Assembly: GCF_001556515.1 (NCBI RefSeq)
Contig: NZ_LSJA01000359.1
Location: forward strand, 1 to 17,803
Direction of reading: 5' to 3'
Source of the DNA: Caulobacter sp. CCH9-E1
GTDB taxonomy: Bacteria; Pseudomonadota; Alphaproteobacteria; Caulobacterales; Caulobacteraceae
Length of the DNA stretch: 17,803 bases
Shown here: positions 7,775 to 16,376 of the stretch, piece by piece
How positions within the stretch are numbered: the stretch's first letter is position 1
Layout of the letters: the number at the start of each line of letters is the position of its first letter
Made by a program: the position numbers and the translations under genes
Notes under the pieces: model-generated
Told to the model about the DNA's origin: nothing
The model's database searches: none
Seen by the model: the letters and a program-made list of their open reading frames with translations, nothing else

Positions 7775-9236
7775 CGGACGCTCCGTGTCCGGTGATGCGC
7801 AGGGCTTCCTCGATCGTGGTCACGCCCTCGAGCACATAGCGGCGCGCCTCCTGGCCAAGGGGCCGCTCCAAGCCGGCGGCCGTGATCTCTTGTTCGGACG
7901 CCCCCTGGCCGATCAGGCGTCGCAGGGTCTCGTCCACCCGGATCGCCTCGTAGACGCCAACCCGGCCTTGATAGCCGGTATGATTGCAGTCGGCGCAGCC
8001 GACCGGACGGAAAATCGTCGTTCCAGCCTCGGCGCCTATCAGCGCGGCGGTCCCGGCGTCGGCCGCCTCCGGCGCTCGACAGCGAGGGCAAAGACGTCTG
8101 ACCAGACGCTGGGCGATGATCATCCGCAGGGTCGAGGCCAGCAGGAAAGGCTCCACCCCCATGTCGCGCAGGCGGACGACGGCCCCCGCCGCGTCGTTGG
8201 TGTGGACGGTCGAGAGCACCAAGTGTCCGGTCAAGCTGGCCTGGACCGCGATCTGGGCGGTCTCGGAATCCCGGATCTCCCCGATCATGACGACGTCCGG
8301 ATCCTGTCGCAGGATGGCCCGCAGCCCGGCCGCGAAGGTCATGCCAACCTTGGTGTTGACCTGCGTCTGGCCGATGCCGTGCACAGCGTACTCGACCGGG
8401 TCTTCGATGGTCAGGATGTTGCGGGAGTTGTCGTTCAGCACCGCCAGCGCGGCATAGAGCGTGGTGGTCTTCCCCGAACCGGTGGGACCGGTGACCAGGA
8501 TGATGCCGTGGGGCTCGCGCACCGCCGTCTCGATCGCGGCGAGGACGTCGTCGGGCATACCCAGTTCGGCCAGCCGCAGGCCGGCCTGATCCTTGTCCAG
8601 AATGCGCATGACGACCCGCTCGCCCATGCGGGCGGGCAAGGTGGAGACCCGCACGTCCAGGCTCTTACCGCCGAGCGTCAGCGAGATCCGCCCATCTTGC
8701 GGCAGGCGCTTCTCGGCGATGTCCAGCTTGGCCATCACCTTCACTCGCGACACCAACATGGCGGCGATCCGCGGCGACAGGCTGAGCACCTCCCTAAGCA
8801 CGCCATCGATGCGAAGGCGGACCACAAGCGCCTGTTCGAAGGGCTCGATATGGATATCCGACGCGCCCAGCCTCACGGCCTCGGCGATCAGGCCGTTGAT
8901 TAGGCGGATGATCGGCGCATCGTCCTGCGGATCCAGCAGGTCGGCGGCGGTCGGCATGTCGTCCAGCAGCAAGCCCAGGCCGCCTTCCAGATCAAGGCTG
9001 TCGGCGCTTGAAGCCGAGGCCAAGCCTGCGCCGGCATAGGCCTGGGAGAACGTCCGGTCGAACGTCGCGGCTGACATGGGCTTTACGACAAGCGGCGCGC
9101 CCAGCGCCCGCCTGACCTCGACAAGCGCCGCCGGAGAGCTTCCTTCACGAAGCGCGATCACCGCTTCCTGGTCGAGCGACAGCAACACGACCCCGTGGCG
9201 CTTGGCGAAACCGTAGGACAGCAGCGGCGTGGTCAT
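7761..9236 (-). CDS. gspE: Type II secretion ATPase GspE
   Basis: This 491-aa cytoplasmic hexameric ATPase powers pseudopilus assembly and docks on GspL. Visible motifs in order: N-terminal domain (1-100), GASDIHIEP (124-132), Walker A GPTGSGKT (250-257), Asp box with IEDPVEY (277-283), Walker B DPDVVMIGE (312-320), His box TGHLVLSTVHTND (336-348), and the tetracysteine zinc site C383xxC386...C414xxC417 that is specific to GspE. All catalytic residues are present. The ATG at 9236 overlaps the gspD stop by four bases. Length is normal for the family. A type IV pilus PilB is excluded by the operon context. Confidence 0.98.
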   Translation of the reverse strand: MTTPLLSYGFAKRHGVVLLSLDQEAVIALREGSSPAALVEVRRALGAPLVVKPMSAATFDRTFSQAYAGAGLASASSADSLDLEGGLGLLLDDMPTAADLLDPQDDAPIIRLINGLIAEAVRLGASDIHIEPFEQALVVRLRIDGVLREVLSLSPRIAAMLVSRVKVMAKLDIAEKRLPQDGRISLTLGGKSLDVRVSTLPARMGERVVMRILDKDQAGLRLAELGMPDDVLAAIETAVREPHGIILVTGPTGSGKTTTLYAALAVLNDNSRNILTIEDPVEYAVHGIGQTQVNTKVGMTFAAGLRAILRQDPDVVMIGEIRDSETAQIAVQASLTGHLVLSTVHTNDAAGAVVRLRDMGVEPFLLASTLRMIIAQRLVRRLCPRCRAPEAADAGTAALIGAEAGTTIFRPVGCADCNHTGYQGRVGVYEAIRVDETLRRLIGQGASEQEITAAGLERPLGQEARRYVLEGVTTIEEALRITGHGASDGDV

Positions 9237-11320
9237 GGCTTGGCCGTCGGCGGCGGGGGCGGCGGCGGAGCGACCGGCGGCGGAGCGACCGGCGGCGCCG
9301 TGCGCATATAGTCGCGCAACACGGCGTCAAGGCTGTTGTCGCCCTCGGGCGACGTCAGGGTCGGCAGCGCGCGCATATAGTCGTAGCGCGGCGCCGTCGC
9401 CGCCCGGGCGTCCAGGGCGCTGCGGATCACGCGCGGTCGAATGAAAACCATGAGGTTGGTCTTGGAACGCTCGCGCGCGCTGCTGCGGAACAGCGCCCCC
9501 AGGCCCGGCACGTCGCCCAGCAGCGGCGTCTTCTGCGACGAGACCTTCTCCTGCTGATCCAACAGGCCGCCCAGCACGACGATCTCGCCGTCGTCGACAA
9601 CGGCCGTGGTCTCGATCTCACGCTTGTTGATGATCAGTTCGGTGGAGCCCACGCTAACCGGGCCGGCCACGCTGGAGACCTCCTGGCGAAGGAACAGGGT
9701 GATCCCACCGCCAACATTGATCTGCGGTTTGACCTCCAACTGGATGCCGACATTCTGGCGCTGGATTGTGCGGAACGGATTGGAGTTCGAGGCGCCGAGC
9801 ACCTCGCCGGTGGTGATCGGCACCTCCTGCCCCACCAGAATCCGAGCCGCTTCGTTATCCAGGGTCATGACCGACGGCGTCGACAGCAGGTTCGAGCCCG
9901 CATCCTTCTTCACCGCGTTGATGATCGCCCCGAACAAGGTGTCGCCGCTTCGCCCGGCGACGCCGCCCGTCACACCGGACGCGCTGAGAAGAGAACTGAT
10001 GGCCGCCTCGCGCACGCTGGTCAGCGCGTCCTTCTCCCCTTCCTTGGGCGCGCCGGCCGCGGCCGCGGCGGCGAGCGGAAACAGGCTCGGAGCGGCGTTG
10101 GTGTAGTTGGTGCCGACAAACGGCACGGTTCCGTTCGCGCCGCCGAGGAGGAATTGCACGCCGAGCTGCTTGGCCGCCTCGTCCGAGACTTCGACGACGA
10201 TCGCCTCGACCAGAACCTGTTCTCGCCGAAGATCAAGCTGCCGGACCACCTCGGCCAGCGTGCGTTGCGTCTCGGGCGGCGCGCTGATGATCAGAGCGTT
10301 GGCGCCGGGATAGCGCGCCACGCTGGCCTTCGCGCCCGCGCCGAGGGCGGACGGAGCCCCCGCTTGGCTGGCCGCCGACGCGCTGGCCGAGGCGGCGGAC
10401 GTCCCCCCTGAGGTCCGCCCCCCCGCCCCAGTTCCAGACGACACCGAGGGCGTCTGTCCCACCAACTGCTGAAGGACGGGCAGCATCTGCTCGGCGTTGG
10501 CGTGACGCAGGAAGATGACGCGGACGTCGTCGTTCGATTCCGCGCGGCGGTCGAGATCCGCGATGATCGGCAACAACCGCTGGATGGCGTCCGTTTCGCC
10601 ACGCAGCAGCACCGAGTTGCTGCTCTCGACCGGCACCACGGTGACGGCGCCGCGCGCGGCCTTGCCGTCCGCGCCTGGCGCCGAAAGAAGCTCGTTGAGA
10701 ACCTGCGAGATCTCACGCGCGGAGCTGTTGGCCAGGGTCACGGTGTGCACGCTCGCTCGGTCCTGGTCGACCTGGGCCAGCAGTCCGCGTATGCGGCGAA
10801 CATTGTCGGCGTAGTCGGCGACCACCACGGCGCCGCCACGTGGATTGGCCACGACCTGTCCCTGCGGCCCGATCAACGGCTTGAGCATGTCGGCGGCGGT
10901 GGCGGGGTCGATCGCTCGCAGCCGAAAGACCTCGGTTACGAACTGACCGCCCGCGGCGCTGGGCTGACGCGCGGCGTTCTCGGCGGGCTCCACCCGATAG
11001 GCGCCGTTGCCAGCTGGAATGGCCACGAAGTTGTTGGCCCGCAGGGTCGCCAAGAACACCTCGAAGAGCTCGCGCCGATTCAAGGGGCCATTGCTGGCGA
11101 CCGTCACCGAGCCCTTTACCCGCGGATCGATGATGAAGGTCGTGCCGGTTGTCTTGGCGACATCCTGGATGAAGACCCGGATGTCGGCGTCCTGCACATT
11201 GAGAACCTGGGCCTGAGCGCGAGCGGCGGTCGCGCCGAACGGCCCAGCCGCGAGGCTGGCGCCTATCCCGAGGGCGGCGCAGGCGAGGACCACGCGTGTC
11301 GAGGCAAGGACGTTGGTCAT
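9233..11320 (-). CDS. gspD: Type II secretion outer-membrane secretin GspD
   Basis: This 695-aa protein multimerises into the outer-membrane gate. It has a signal peptide (about 1-36, ending ATAARAQA) and an N0 domain (about 38-110, VLNVQDADIRVFIQDVAKTTG). Repeated N1-N3 domains (about 126-395) follow, and N3 is interrupted by a long Gly/Ser/Ala-rich insert. The secretin beta-barrel domain (about 395-640) carries VPITTGEVLG and VGIQLEVKPQIN. The C-terminus is a Pro/Ala tail (PPVAPPPVAPPPPPPP) in place of the S-domain that binds a pilotin lipoprotein in enterobacteria, and no gspS-like gene is seen nearby. The ATG at 11320 overlaps the gspC TGA by four bases. Confidence 0.97.
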   Translation of the reverse strand: MTNVLASTRVVLACAALGIGASLAAGPFGATAARAQAQVLNVQDADIRVFIQDVAKTTGTTFIIDPRVKGSVTVASNGPLNRRELFEVFLATLRANNFVAIPAGNGAYRVEPAENAARQPSAAGGQFVTEVFRLRAIDPATAADMLKPLIGPQGQVVANPRGGAVVVADYADNVRRIRGLLAQVDQDRASVHTVTLANSSAREISQVLNELLSAPGADGKAARGAVTVVPVESSNSVLLRGETDAIQRLLPIIADLDRRAESNDDVRVIFLRHANAEQMLPVLQQLVGQTPSVSSGTGAGGRTSGGTSAASASASAASQAGAPSALGAGAKASVARYPGANALIISAPPETQRTLAEVVRQLDLRREQVLVEAIVVEVSDEAAKQLGVQFLLGGANGTVPFVGTNYTNAAPSLFPLAAAAAAGAPKEGEKDALTSVREAAISSLLSASGVTGGVAGRSGDTLFGAIINAVKKDAGSNLLSTPSVMTLDNEAARILVGQEVPITTGEVLGASNSNPFRTIQRQNVGIQLEVKPQINVGGGITLFLRQEVSSVAGPVSVGSTELIINKREIETTAVVDDGEIVVLGGLLDQQEKVSSQKTPLLGDVPGLGALFRSSARERSKTNLMVFIRPRVIRSALDARAATAPRYDYMRALPTLTSPEGDNSLDAVLRDYMRTAPPVAPPPVAPPPPPPPTAKP
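9262..9295. repeat. 15-bp tandem repeat in the 3' end of gspD
   Basis: A 15-bp unit (CGGCGGAGCGACCGG on the plus strand) is present twice in succession, about 9266-9295, inside a wider run of GGC/GGA triplets. On the coding strand it encodes the Pro-Pro-Val-Ala-Pro repeats of the GspD tail. As the unit is a multiple of three, gain or loss would lengthen or shorten the tail without a frameshift. Confidence 0.6.
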
Positions 11321-11778
11321 GGATTTTCCGGGAAAGAAAGAACGCTGCGCGCGTCGCCGCGCGCCAGAACAACGTGGTCTGGAGACACCCCCGCAAGCAC
11401 GACGCCAGGCGCAATCGCCTCGCCAACCGCAAAGGATTTTTGGACCCCGTCGGCGCCGGCGATGATCGCCGAACCGCCCCCGGGACCGCCCGCGCGAACG
11501 CCGAAAAGGCGCAGGCCCAAGGCCTCCTGGCCGCCGGAAGCCTCGCTGGCCTCCGCGCTACGCCCGACGCCGAAAGCGTCGAACGTCGCCAGAACGGTCC
11601 AGTCGACGGGCTTAGCGGCGATCGCGACGGGCGGCGCCATCGCTGGCGGGGCGGCGACGACTAGCCAGATCAGGCGCGCGGTCTGAAGGCCCAGCAACAC
11701 CGTCAGCGCGACCTCGGCCACGCCCGTGATCCGAGGCGAAAAAGTCCGTACTCGTTCAATGAGCCGCAAAATCCGCAA
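11317..11778 (-). CDS. gspC: Type II secretion system protein GspC, short form
   Basis: This 153-aa inner-membrane protein links the platform to the secretin. It has a short cytoplasmic N-terminus, one transmembrane helix (about 20-43), a Pro/Ala linker, and the homology-region domain (about 60-150, with LGLRLFGVRAGG and the SAIIAG.DGVQKSFAVGEAIAPGVVLAGVSPDHVVLARGD core that contacts GspD N0). The C-terminal PDZ or coiled-coil domain of classical GspC (about 270 aa) is absent. The start is a TTG at 11778-11776, the first possible start after an in-frame TAG nine bases upstream. The AGGGGG before it is very close, so a start further in cannot be excluded. It is the first gene of the operon. 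Confidence 0.88.
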   Translation of the reverse strand: MRILRLIERVRTFSPRITGVAEVALTVLLGLQTARLIWLVVAAPPAMAPPVAIAAKPVDWTVLATFDAFGVGRSAEASEASGGQEALGLRLFGVRAGGPGGGSAIIAGADGVQKSFAVGEAIAPGVVLAGVSPDHVVLARGDARSVLSFPENP

Positions 11779-11825
11779 CGCCCCCTATCGTCACAGTCGC
11801 AGTACCCCGGGGGCGTCGCGGTTGG

Positions 11826-11854
11826 ACGACGGTTTGACGACACCTTCATGACAA
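11826..11854 (-). promoter_or_regulatory. Candidate PhoB box upstream of gspC
   Basis: On the minus strand three 7-base units lie exactly 11 bases apart: TTGTCAT (11854-11848), GTGTCGT (11843-11837) and CCGTCGT (11832-11826). The PhoB site known from E. coli is two CTGTCAT-like units at 11-base spacing (7+4+7). The first unit differs from consensus at one base and the second keeps TGTC and the final T. The array ends 47 bases before the gspC start codon, where a PhoB-activated promoter would lie. No clear -10 element stands out in the GC-rich stretch between. Confidence 0.5.
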
Positions 11855-11855
11855 A

Positions 11856-11883
11856 CGCTCCCCATTCGGACGAATGAGGAGCG
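11856..11883 (-). terminator. Rho-independent terminator after the TonB-dependent receptor gene
   Basis: GGAGCG (11883-11878) pairs with CGCTCC (11861-11856) and, after one mismatch, CGAATG with CATTCG, giving a 12-bp stem with a tight loop. On the minus strand it is followed by TTTGTCAT, a short T run. It lies about 40 bases after the receptor stop codon and before gspC. It therefore separates the receptor transcript from the gsp operon and implies that gspC has its own promoter. Confidence 0.7.
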
Positions 11884-11922
11884 TCGCCAACCGCCGCGGC
11901 GCGGCGGATTTTGTCTCTCGGA

Positions 11923-14547
11923 CTAGAACTTAGTGGACAGGCTGACCGAGAAGCTCTGGCCCAGATCGTACTTGTTGTTGTCGACGCGACCGCCGCCCAA
12001 CTGTTGGTACTCTTGGTAGTCCTCGCCCAGCAGGTTGCGGGCCTTGAAGGTGAACTCCAGCTCACGCCCCTTCACGTCGAAGGCCCGGCGATAGGTGAAG
12101 TCCACCGTAACGCCCGGATCCTGAACGAGGTCCGGCTGACCCGGTCGGCCCCGCGCCGAAATCCGCTCGCTGACATAGGTCGCCAGGATGGTGGCCTGCG
12201 AGCGTGTCTCGACGTTCTCGTAGCCGAACTGAATGTTGGCCAGATGCTCGGACATCCCCTGAAGTTGGCTGCCGTCCGTGACGTAGTCGGAAGCCGGACG
12301 CGACGCGCCCGCGCCGGCCAGCGGGAACACCACGTCGCCTTGGGAGACCTTGATGTCCGAATTGGTGTAGGTGTAGTTCGCGCCGATCATCCAGCGCTTG
12401 CCGTCGAACAACGGGCCCTCGAACGGCAGCTCGAAGAACTTGCGGAAGTCCACCTCAAAACCGTGGAGCGTCGCCTTCGGCGCATTGACGTAGGTCTGGA
12501 CAATCGTCGCGCCCTGCTCGCTGACGACCGCTTCAACCGGACGGTCCAGGTCCTTGTAGAAGACCCCGCCCGAGAGATATTGGCCCGCCGCGAAGTACCA
12601 CTCGACGCGCGCGTCGAAGTTCAGCAGCTCGGTGTCCTTGAGATACGGATTGCCGATAAAGAGGCGATCGGTATCCGCGTCGAAATATTGCTGAGGCGCG
12701 AGTTCACGGAACTGGGGACGGGCGATGGTCTTCGAAGCGCCAACCCGGAACTGCATGTCCTCATAGAAATTGTAGGTCAGCGTCGCGGCCGGCAGCACAT
12801 AGGTCTCATCCAGCCGCGTCGGGCTGGCGGCCGCTCCGCCGAACAGATCCACGACCTGCACACGCTGCTTGCCGTCCTCGACCCGCACGCCGAGCGAGGT
12901 GCGAAGGCGCGGCAGGAGTTCCGCATCGACCTGACCATACGCGGCGTGGACCTTCAGCCCAGCGTCATAAGCCGCCGCGCCGTCACCGCCGGTGATTTCG
13001 GTGAAGGTCAGATATCCTTGAGCGATATTGTAGTCCGACAGCAGGAAATCGACCCGCTCCTGCTGCACGGTCAGCGGGATCGCGCCGCCCTGATAGCGGA
13101 AGTCCCGACGCTCGGCATCGCGCTGATTGTCCATATAGGCGTAACCGCCGCTGAACACCGCGTCGCGGCCCGAAGAAAGCGGCAGGGTGTACTGGACGTC
13201 GAAGCCGCCGCTGGCGACCGTGTCGTTAAGCTCGCTGAAGCTGGTGGCGTTCTGCTCCTGCGAGGCGCTGTGGTAATAGACCCCGTTGTCCAGGCGGTAA
13301 CGGATGAACTTTTCGTACGGCGCGTCCCGTTCCGACTTGGCGTAGGAGGCGCGCCAATCGAAGTTCCAGGCGCCAAACTGATGCTTGCCGGCCAACTGGG
13401 TGTCCAGCAGATCCCGCTCGAACCATTCGGTGTAGGAATCCAGGACCGTCTGGCCGGCCAGATAGTCCTCGCCGGCGCGCTGACGCGCCGACTTCGTCGT
13501 CTTGTGGATGTAGAGGTTCGTCCAGCGGATCTGGTTTTCGCCCCATTCCAGTCCCAGCCCGAGAAGGCCGTTCACGGTGACGTTGTTGCTGGTCGCCGTG
13601 AAATCATAGTTGGTGCGCGGCTCGAGCTTGCCGTTCTGCTCGAGACCCTCTTGCTGCTTGCCCTGGCGCGTGCGCCAGTCGTTCTCGAAGCCGCCCAGCG
13701 CCACGACGCCCAGGTGTCCCCACCCCAGATCGAAGGATTGCCCCGCGCTGATGTCGGCGCTGAAGCCGAGCGGAATCTTGTTCTTACGTTGAATGAGATT
13801 GAGCGGCGCGTTCACCAGGCTCTGCCCGATGCGCGTCAGCTCCGCATTCGTGAAATTGCTGGAATTGATGCGCTTGCCGGTCGCTAGCGCCGCGCGCAGC
13901 TCCGCCGGTTTGTCACGCGCGCCATCGTCGTAACCCAGGAAATCCGTATCCGAGCCATAGTAGGTGAGGCCCTTCTTCAAGGACGTCTCGGTGTTTCCGC
14001 TTGTGCCGACCTCGACCTGGAAGAATGGCTCGTCCGGCACGGCCACCGTCTGCAGATCGATCACACCGCCGCCAAACTCGCCCGGATAGTTGGGGGAATA
14101 GCTCTTCTGCACCGTGGCTCCGGCCAGGATGCTGGACGGGAACAGATCCAGCGGCACGACGCGCTGCAGCGGCTCGGGGCTGGGAAGCGGCGAACCGTTG
14201 AGCATGGCCGAGGAGTAGCGTTCACCCAGGCCGCGCACATAGATGAAACGTCCGGAAACCAGGCTCAGACCGCTGATCCGGGTCAAGGCTTCGGCCGCGC
14301 TGCTGTCGCCCTGGCGCTTGATGTCTTCCTCGGTCAGGAAGCTGGCCACTTCCGAGGTCGTGCGCATCGGCTCGGGGATGTTCTTGCCCAGGATGAGCAC
14401 TTCTTCGACCTGCGTATCCTCGCTCGAAGCGCGGGGACCCGACTGCGATTGGGCGGCGGCGGTCGCCTGGGCCGCGGCGACCTGAGGCGCGATCAGCGCC
14501 GAAGTCGCGAGCAGAATGCCGCTCAGGGGCAGGAACAACTTGTTCAT
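11923..14547 (-). CDS. TonB-dependent outer-membrane receptor
   Basis: This 874-aa outer-membrane gated channel takes up a bound ligand using energy from TonB-ExbBD. It has a signal peptide (about 1-26, ending VAAAQ), a TonB-box-like EEVLILG (48-54), and a plug domain (about 60-170) with FIYVRGLGERYSSAMLNGSPL and the PNYPGEFGGGVIDL signature. A long beta-barrel ends in SFSVSLSTKF, with the terminal Phe expected for barrel insertion. The ligand cannot be read from sequence. Its place between an ElpS-like lipoprotein and the gsp operon suggests a role in phosphate starvation, perhaps uptake of a phosphorylated organic compound. It may share the elpS promoter, since only 67 bp separate the genes. 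Start ATG at 14547 with AAGG about nine bases upstream. Confidence 0.93.
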   Translation of the reverse strand: MNKLFLPLSGILLATSALIAPQVAAAQATAAAQSQSGPRASSEDTQVEEVLILGKNIPEPMRTTSEVASFLTEEDIKRQGDSSAAEALTRISGLSLVSGRFIYVRGLGERYSSAMLNGSPLPSPEPLQRVVPLDLFPSSILAGATVQKSYSPNYPGEFGGGVIDLQTVAVPDEPFFQVEVGTSGNTETSLKKGLTYYGSDTDFLGYDDGARDKPAELRAALATGKRINSSNFTNAELTRIGQSLVNAPLNLIQRKNKIPLGFSADISAGQSFDLGWGHLGVVALGGFENDWRTRQGKQQEGLEQNGKLEPRTNYDFTATSNNVTVNGLLGLGLEWGENQIRWTNLYIHKTTKSARQRAGEDYLAGQTVLDSYTEWFERDLLDTQLAGKHQFGAWNFDWRASYAKSERDAPYEKFIRYRLDNGVYYHSASQEQNATSFSELNDTVASGGFDVQYTLPLSSGRDAVFSGGYAYMDNQRDAERRDFRYQGGAIPLTVQQERVDFLLSDYNIAQGYLTFTEITGGDGAAAYDAGLKVHAAYGQVDAELLPRLRTSLGVRVEDGKQRVQVVDLFGGAAASPTRLDETYVLPAATLTYNFYEDMQFRVGASKTIARPQFRELAPQQYFDADTDRLFIGNPYLKDTELLNFDARVEWYFAAGQYLSGGVFYKDLDRPVEAVVSEQGATIVQTYVNAPKATLHGFEVDFRKFFELPFEGPLFDGKRWMIGANYTYTNSDIKVSQGDVVFPLAGAGASRPASDYVTDGSQLQGMSEHLANIQFGYENVETRSQATILATYVSERISARGRPGQPDLVQDPGVTVDFTYRRAFDVKGRELEFTFKARNLLGEDYQEYQQLGGGRVDNNKYDLGQSFSVSLSTKF

Positions 14548-14583
14548 TTCGGGAACCTTGATTTGGGCGGAGAGCAGAAAGTG

Positions 14584-14608
14584 CGGGGGCGGCGCACGGC
14601 CGCCCCCG
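14584..14608 (-). terminator. Strong GC hairpin between the lipoprotein and receptor genes
   Basis: CGGGGGCGG (14584-14592) pairs perfectly with CCGCCCCCG (14600-14608), a 9-bp all-GC stem with a 7-base loop, beginning six bases after the lipoprotein stop codon. On the minus strand the following bases are CACTTTCTGC, so the T run is poor. It could act as a partial terminator, leaving the lipoprotein expressed well above the receptor, or as a 3' stabiliser of the upstream message. Confidence 0.55.
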
Positions 14609-14614
14609 TCGGGA

Positions 14615-16078
<1,464 letters not shown>

Positions 16079-16188
16079 CAGGTTTCTCCAGTGGCGAGCA
16101 GCCGCAATCAGGGCAGCAAGAGCTCTCAAGCTCCGCCTTGGAAAAGCCTCGCCCTTCCTGACCCCAGCGAAGGGGCTACAAAGATCGA

Positions 16189-16228
16189 ATTACAACCGAG
16201 ACACAGTTTTGCGACGAAATTGATACAA
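16189..16228 (-). promoter_or_regulatory. Candidate tandem PhoB box upstream of elpS
   Basis: On the minus strand four 7-base units repeat every 11 bases without a slip: TTGTATC (16228-16222), TCGTCGC (16217-16211), CTGTGTC (16206-16200) and TTGTAAT (16195-16189), each pair separated by four bases. Three of the four contain TGT at the positions expected for PhoB half-sites (CTGTCAT). Known PhoB sites are such 11-bp direct repeats. The last unit lies about 110 bases before the elpS start. TTTGTAGC just downstream is a possible -10. A related TGTAAT/TGTGAT pair at 16239-16255 is out of phase. Confidence 0.55.
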
Positions 16229-16260
16229 TGCGACGTGAATTACATCCGATCACAAAGCAT

Positions 16261-16287
16261 TTGACGGCACTGACACAAGGATAGATA
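16261..16287 (+). promoter_or_regulatory. Candidate housekeeping promoter for the ribbon-helix-helix gene
   Basis: TTGACGG (16261-16267) is an exact match to the Caulobacter housekeeping -35 consensus TTGACGS. After a 12-base spacer, GATAGATA (16280-16287) matches the -10 consensus GCTANAWC at six of eight positions. The known spacer range is 10-14. Transcription would run rightward toward the gene at 16377, leaving a leader of about 80 bases that contains the inverted repeat at 16317-16340. Confidence 0.4.
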
Positions 16288-16316
16288 CAGGTAAAATCGT
16301 CGTTTCCAATGTGACG

Positions 16317-16340
16317 ATTAATGTCCGTGATCGGACTAAT
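16317..16340. promoter_or_regulatory. Inverted repeat, possible operator of the ribbon-helix-helix gene
   Basis: GTCCG (16323-16327) and CGGAC (16332-16336) form a perfect inverted repeat around TGAT, flanked by ATTA (16317-16320) and TAAT (16337-16340). The symmetry is imperfect by two bases on the left. It lies 36 bases before the start codon. Ribbon-helix-helix proteins often repress their own genes through such short palindromes, so this is a candidate autoregulatory site. A relaxosome binding site is the other possibility. Confidence 0.35.
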
Positions 16341-16376
16341 GCTAATACACTTGTCTAGATAGCGCTGGTAACTGCA

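Noticed and set aside
11911..13887. 658-codon plus-strand open frame opposite the TonB-dependent receptor
   Set aside because: It is fully antisense to a receptor with signal peptide, plug and barrel; the long open frame results from the receptor's codon bias.
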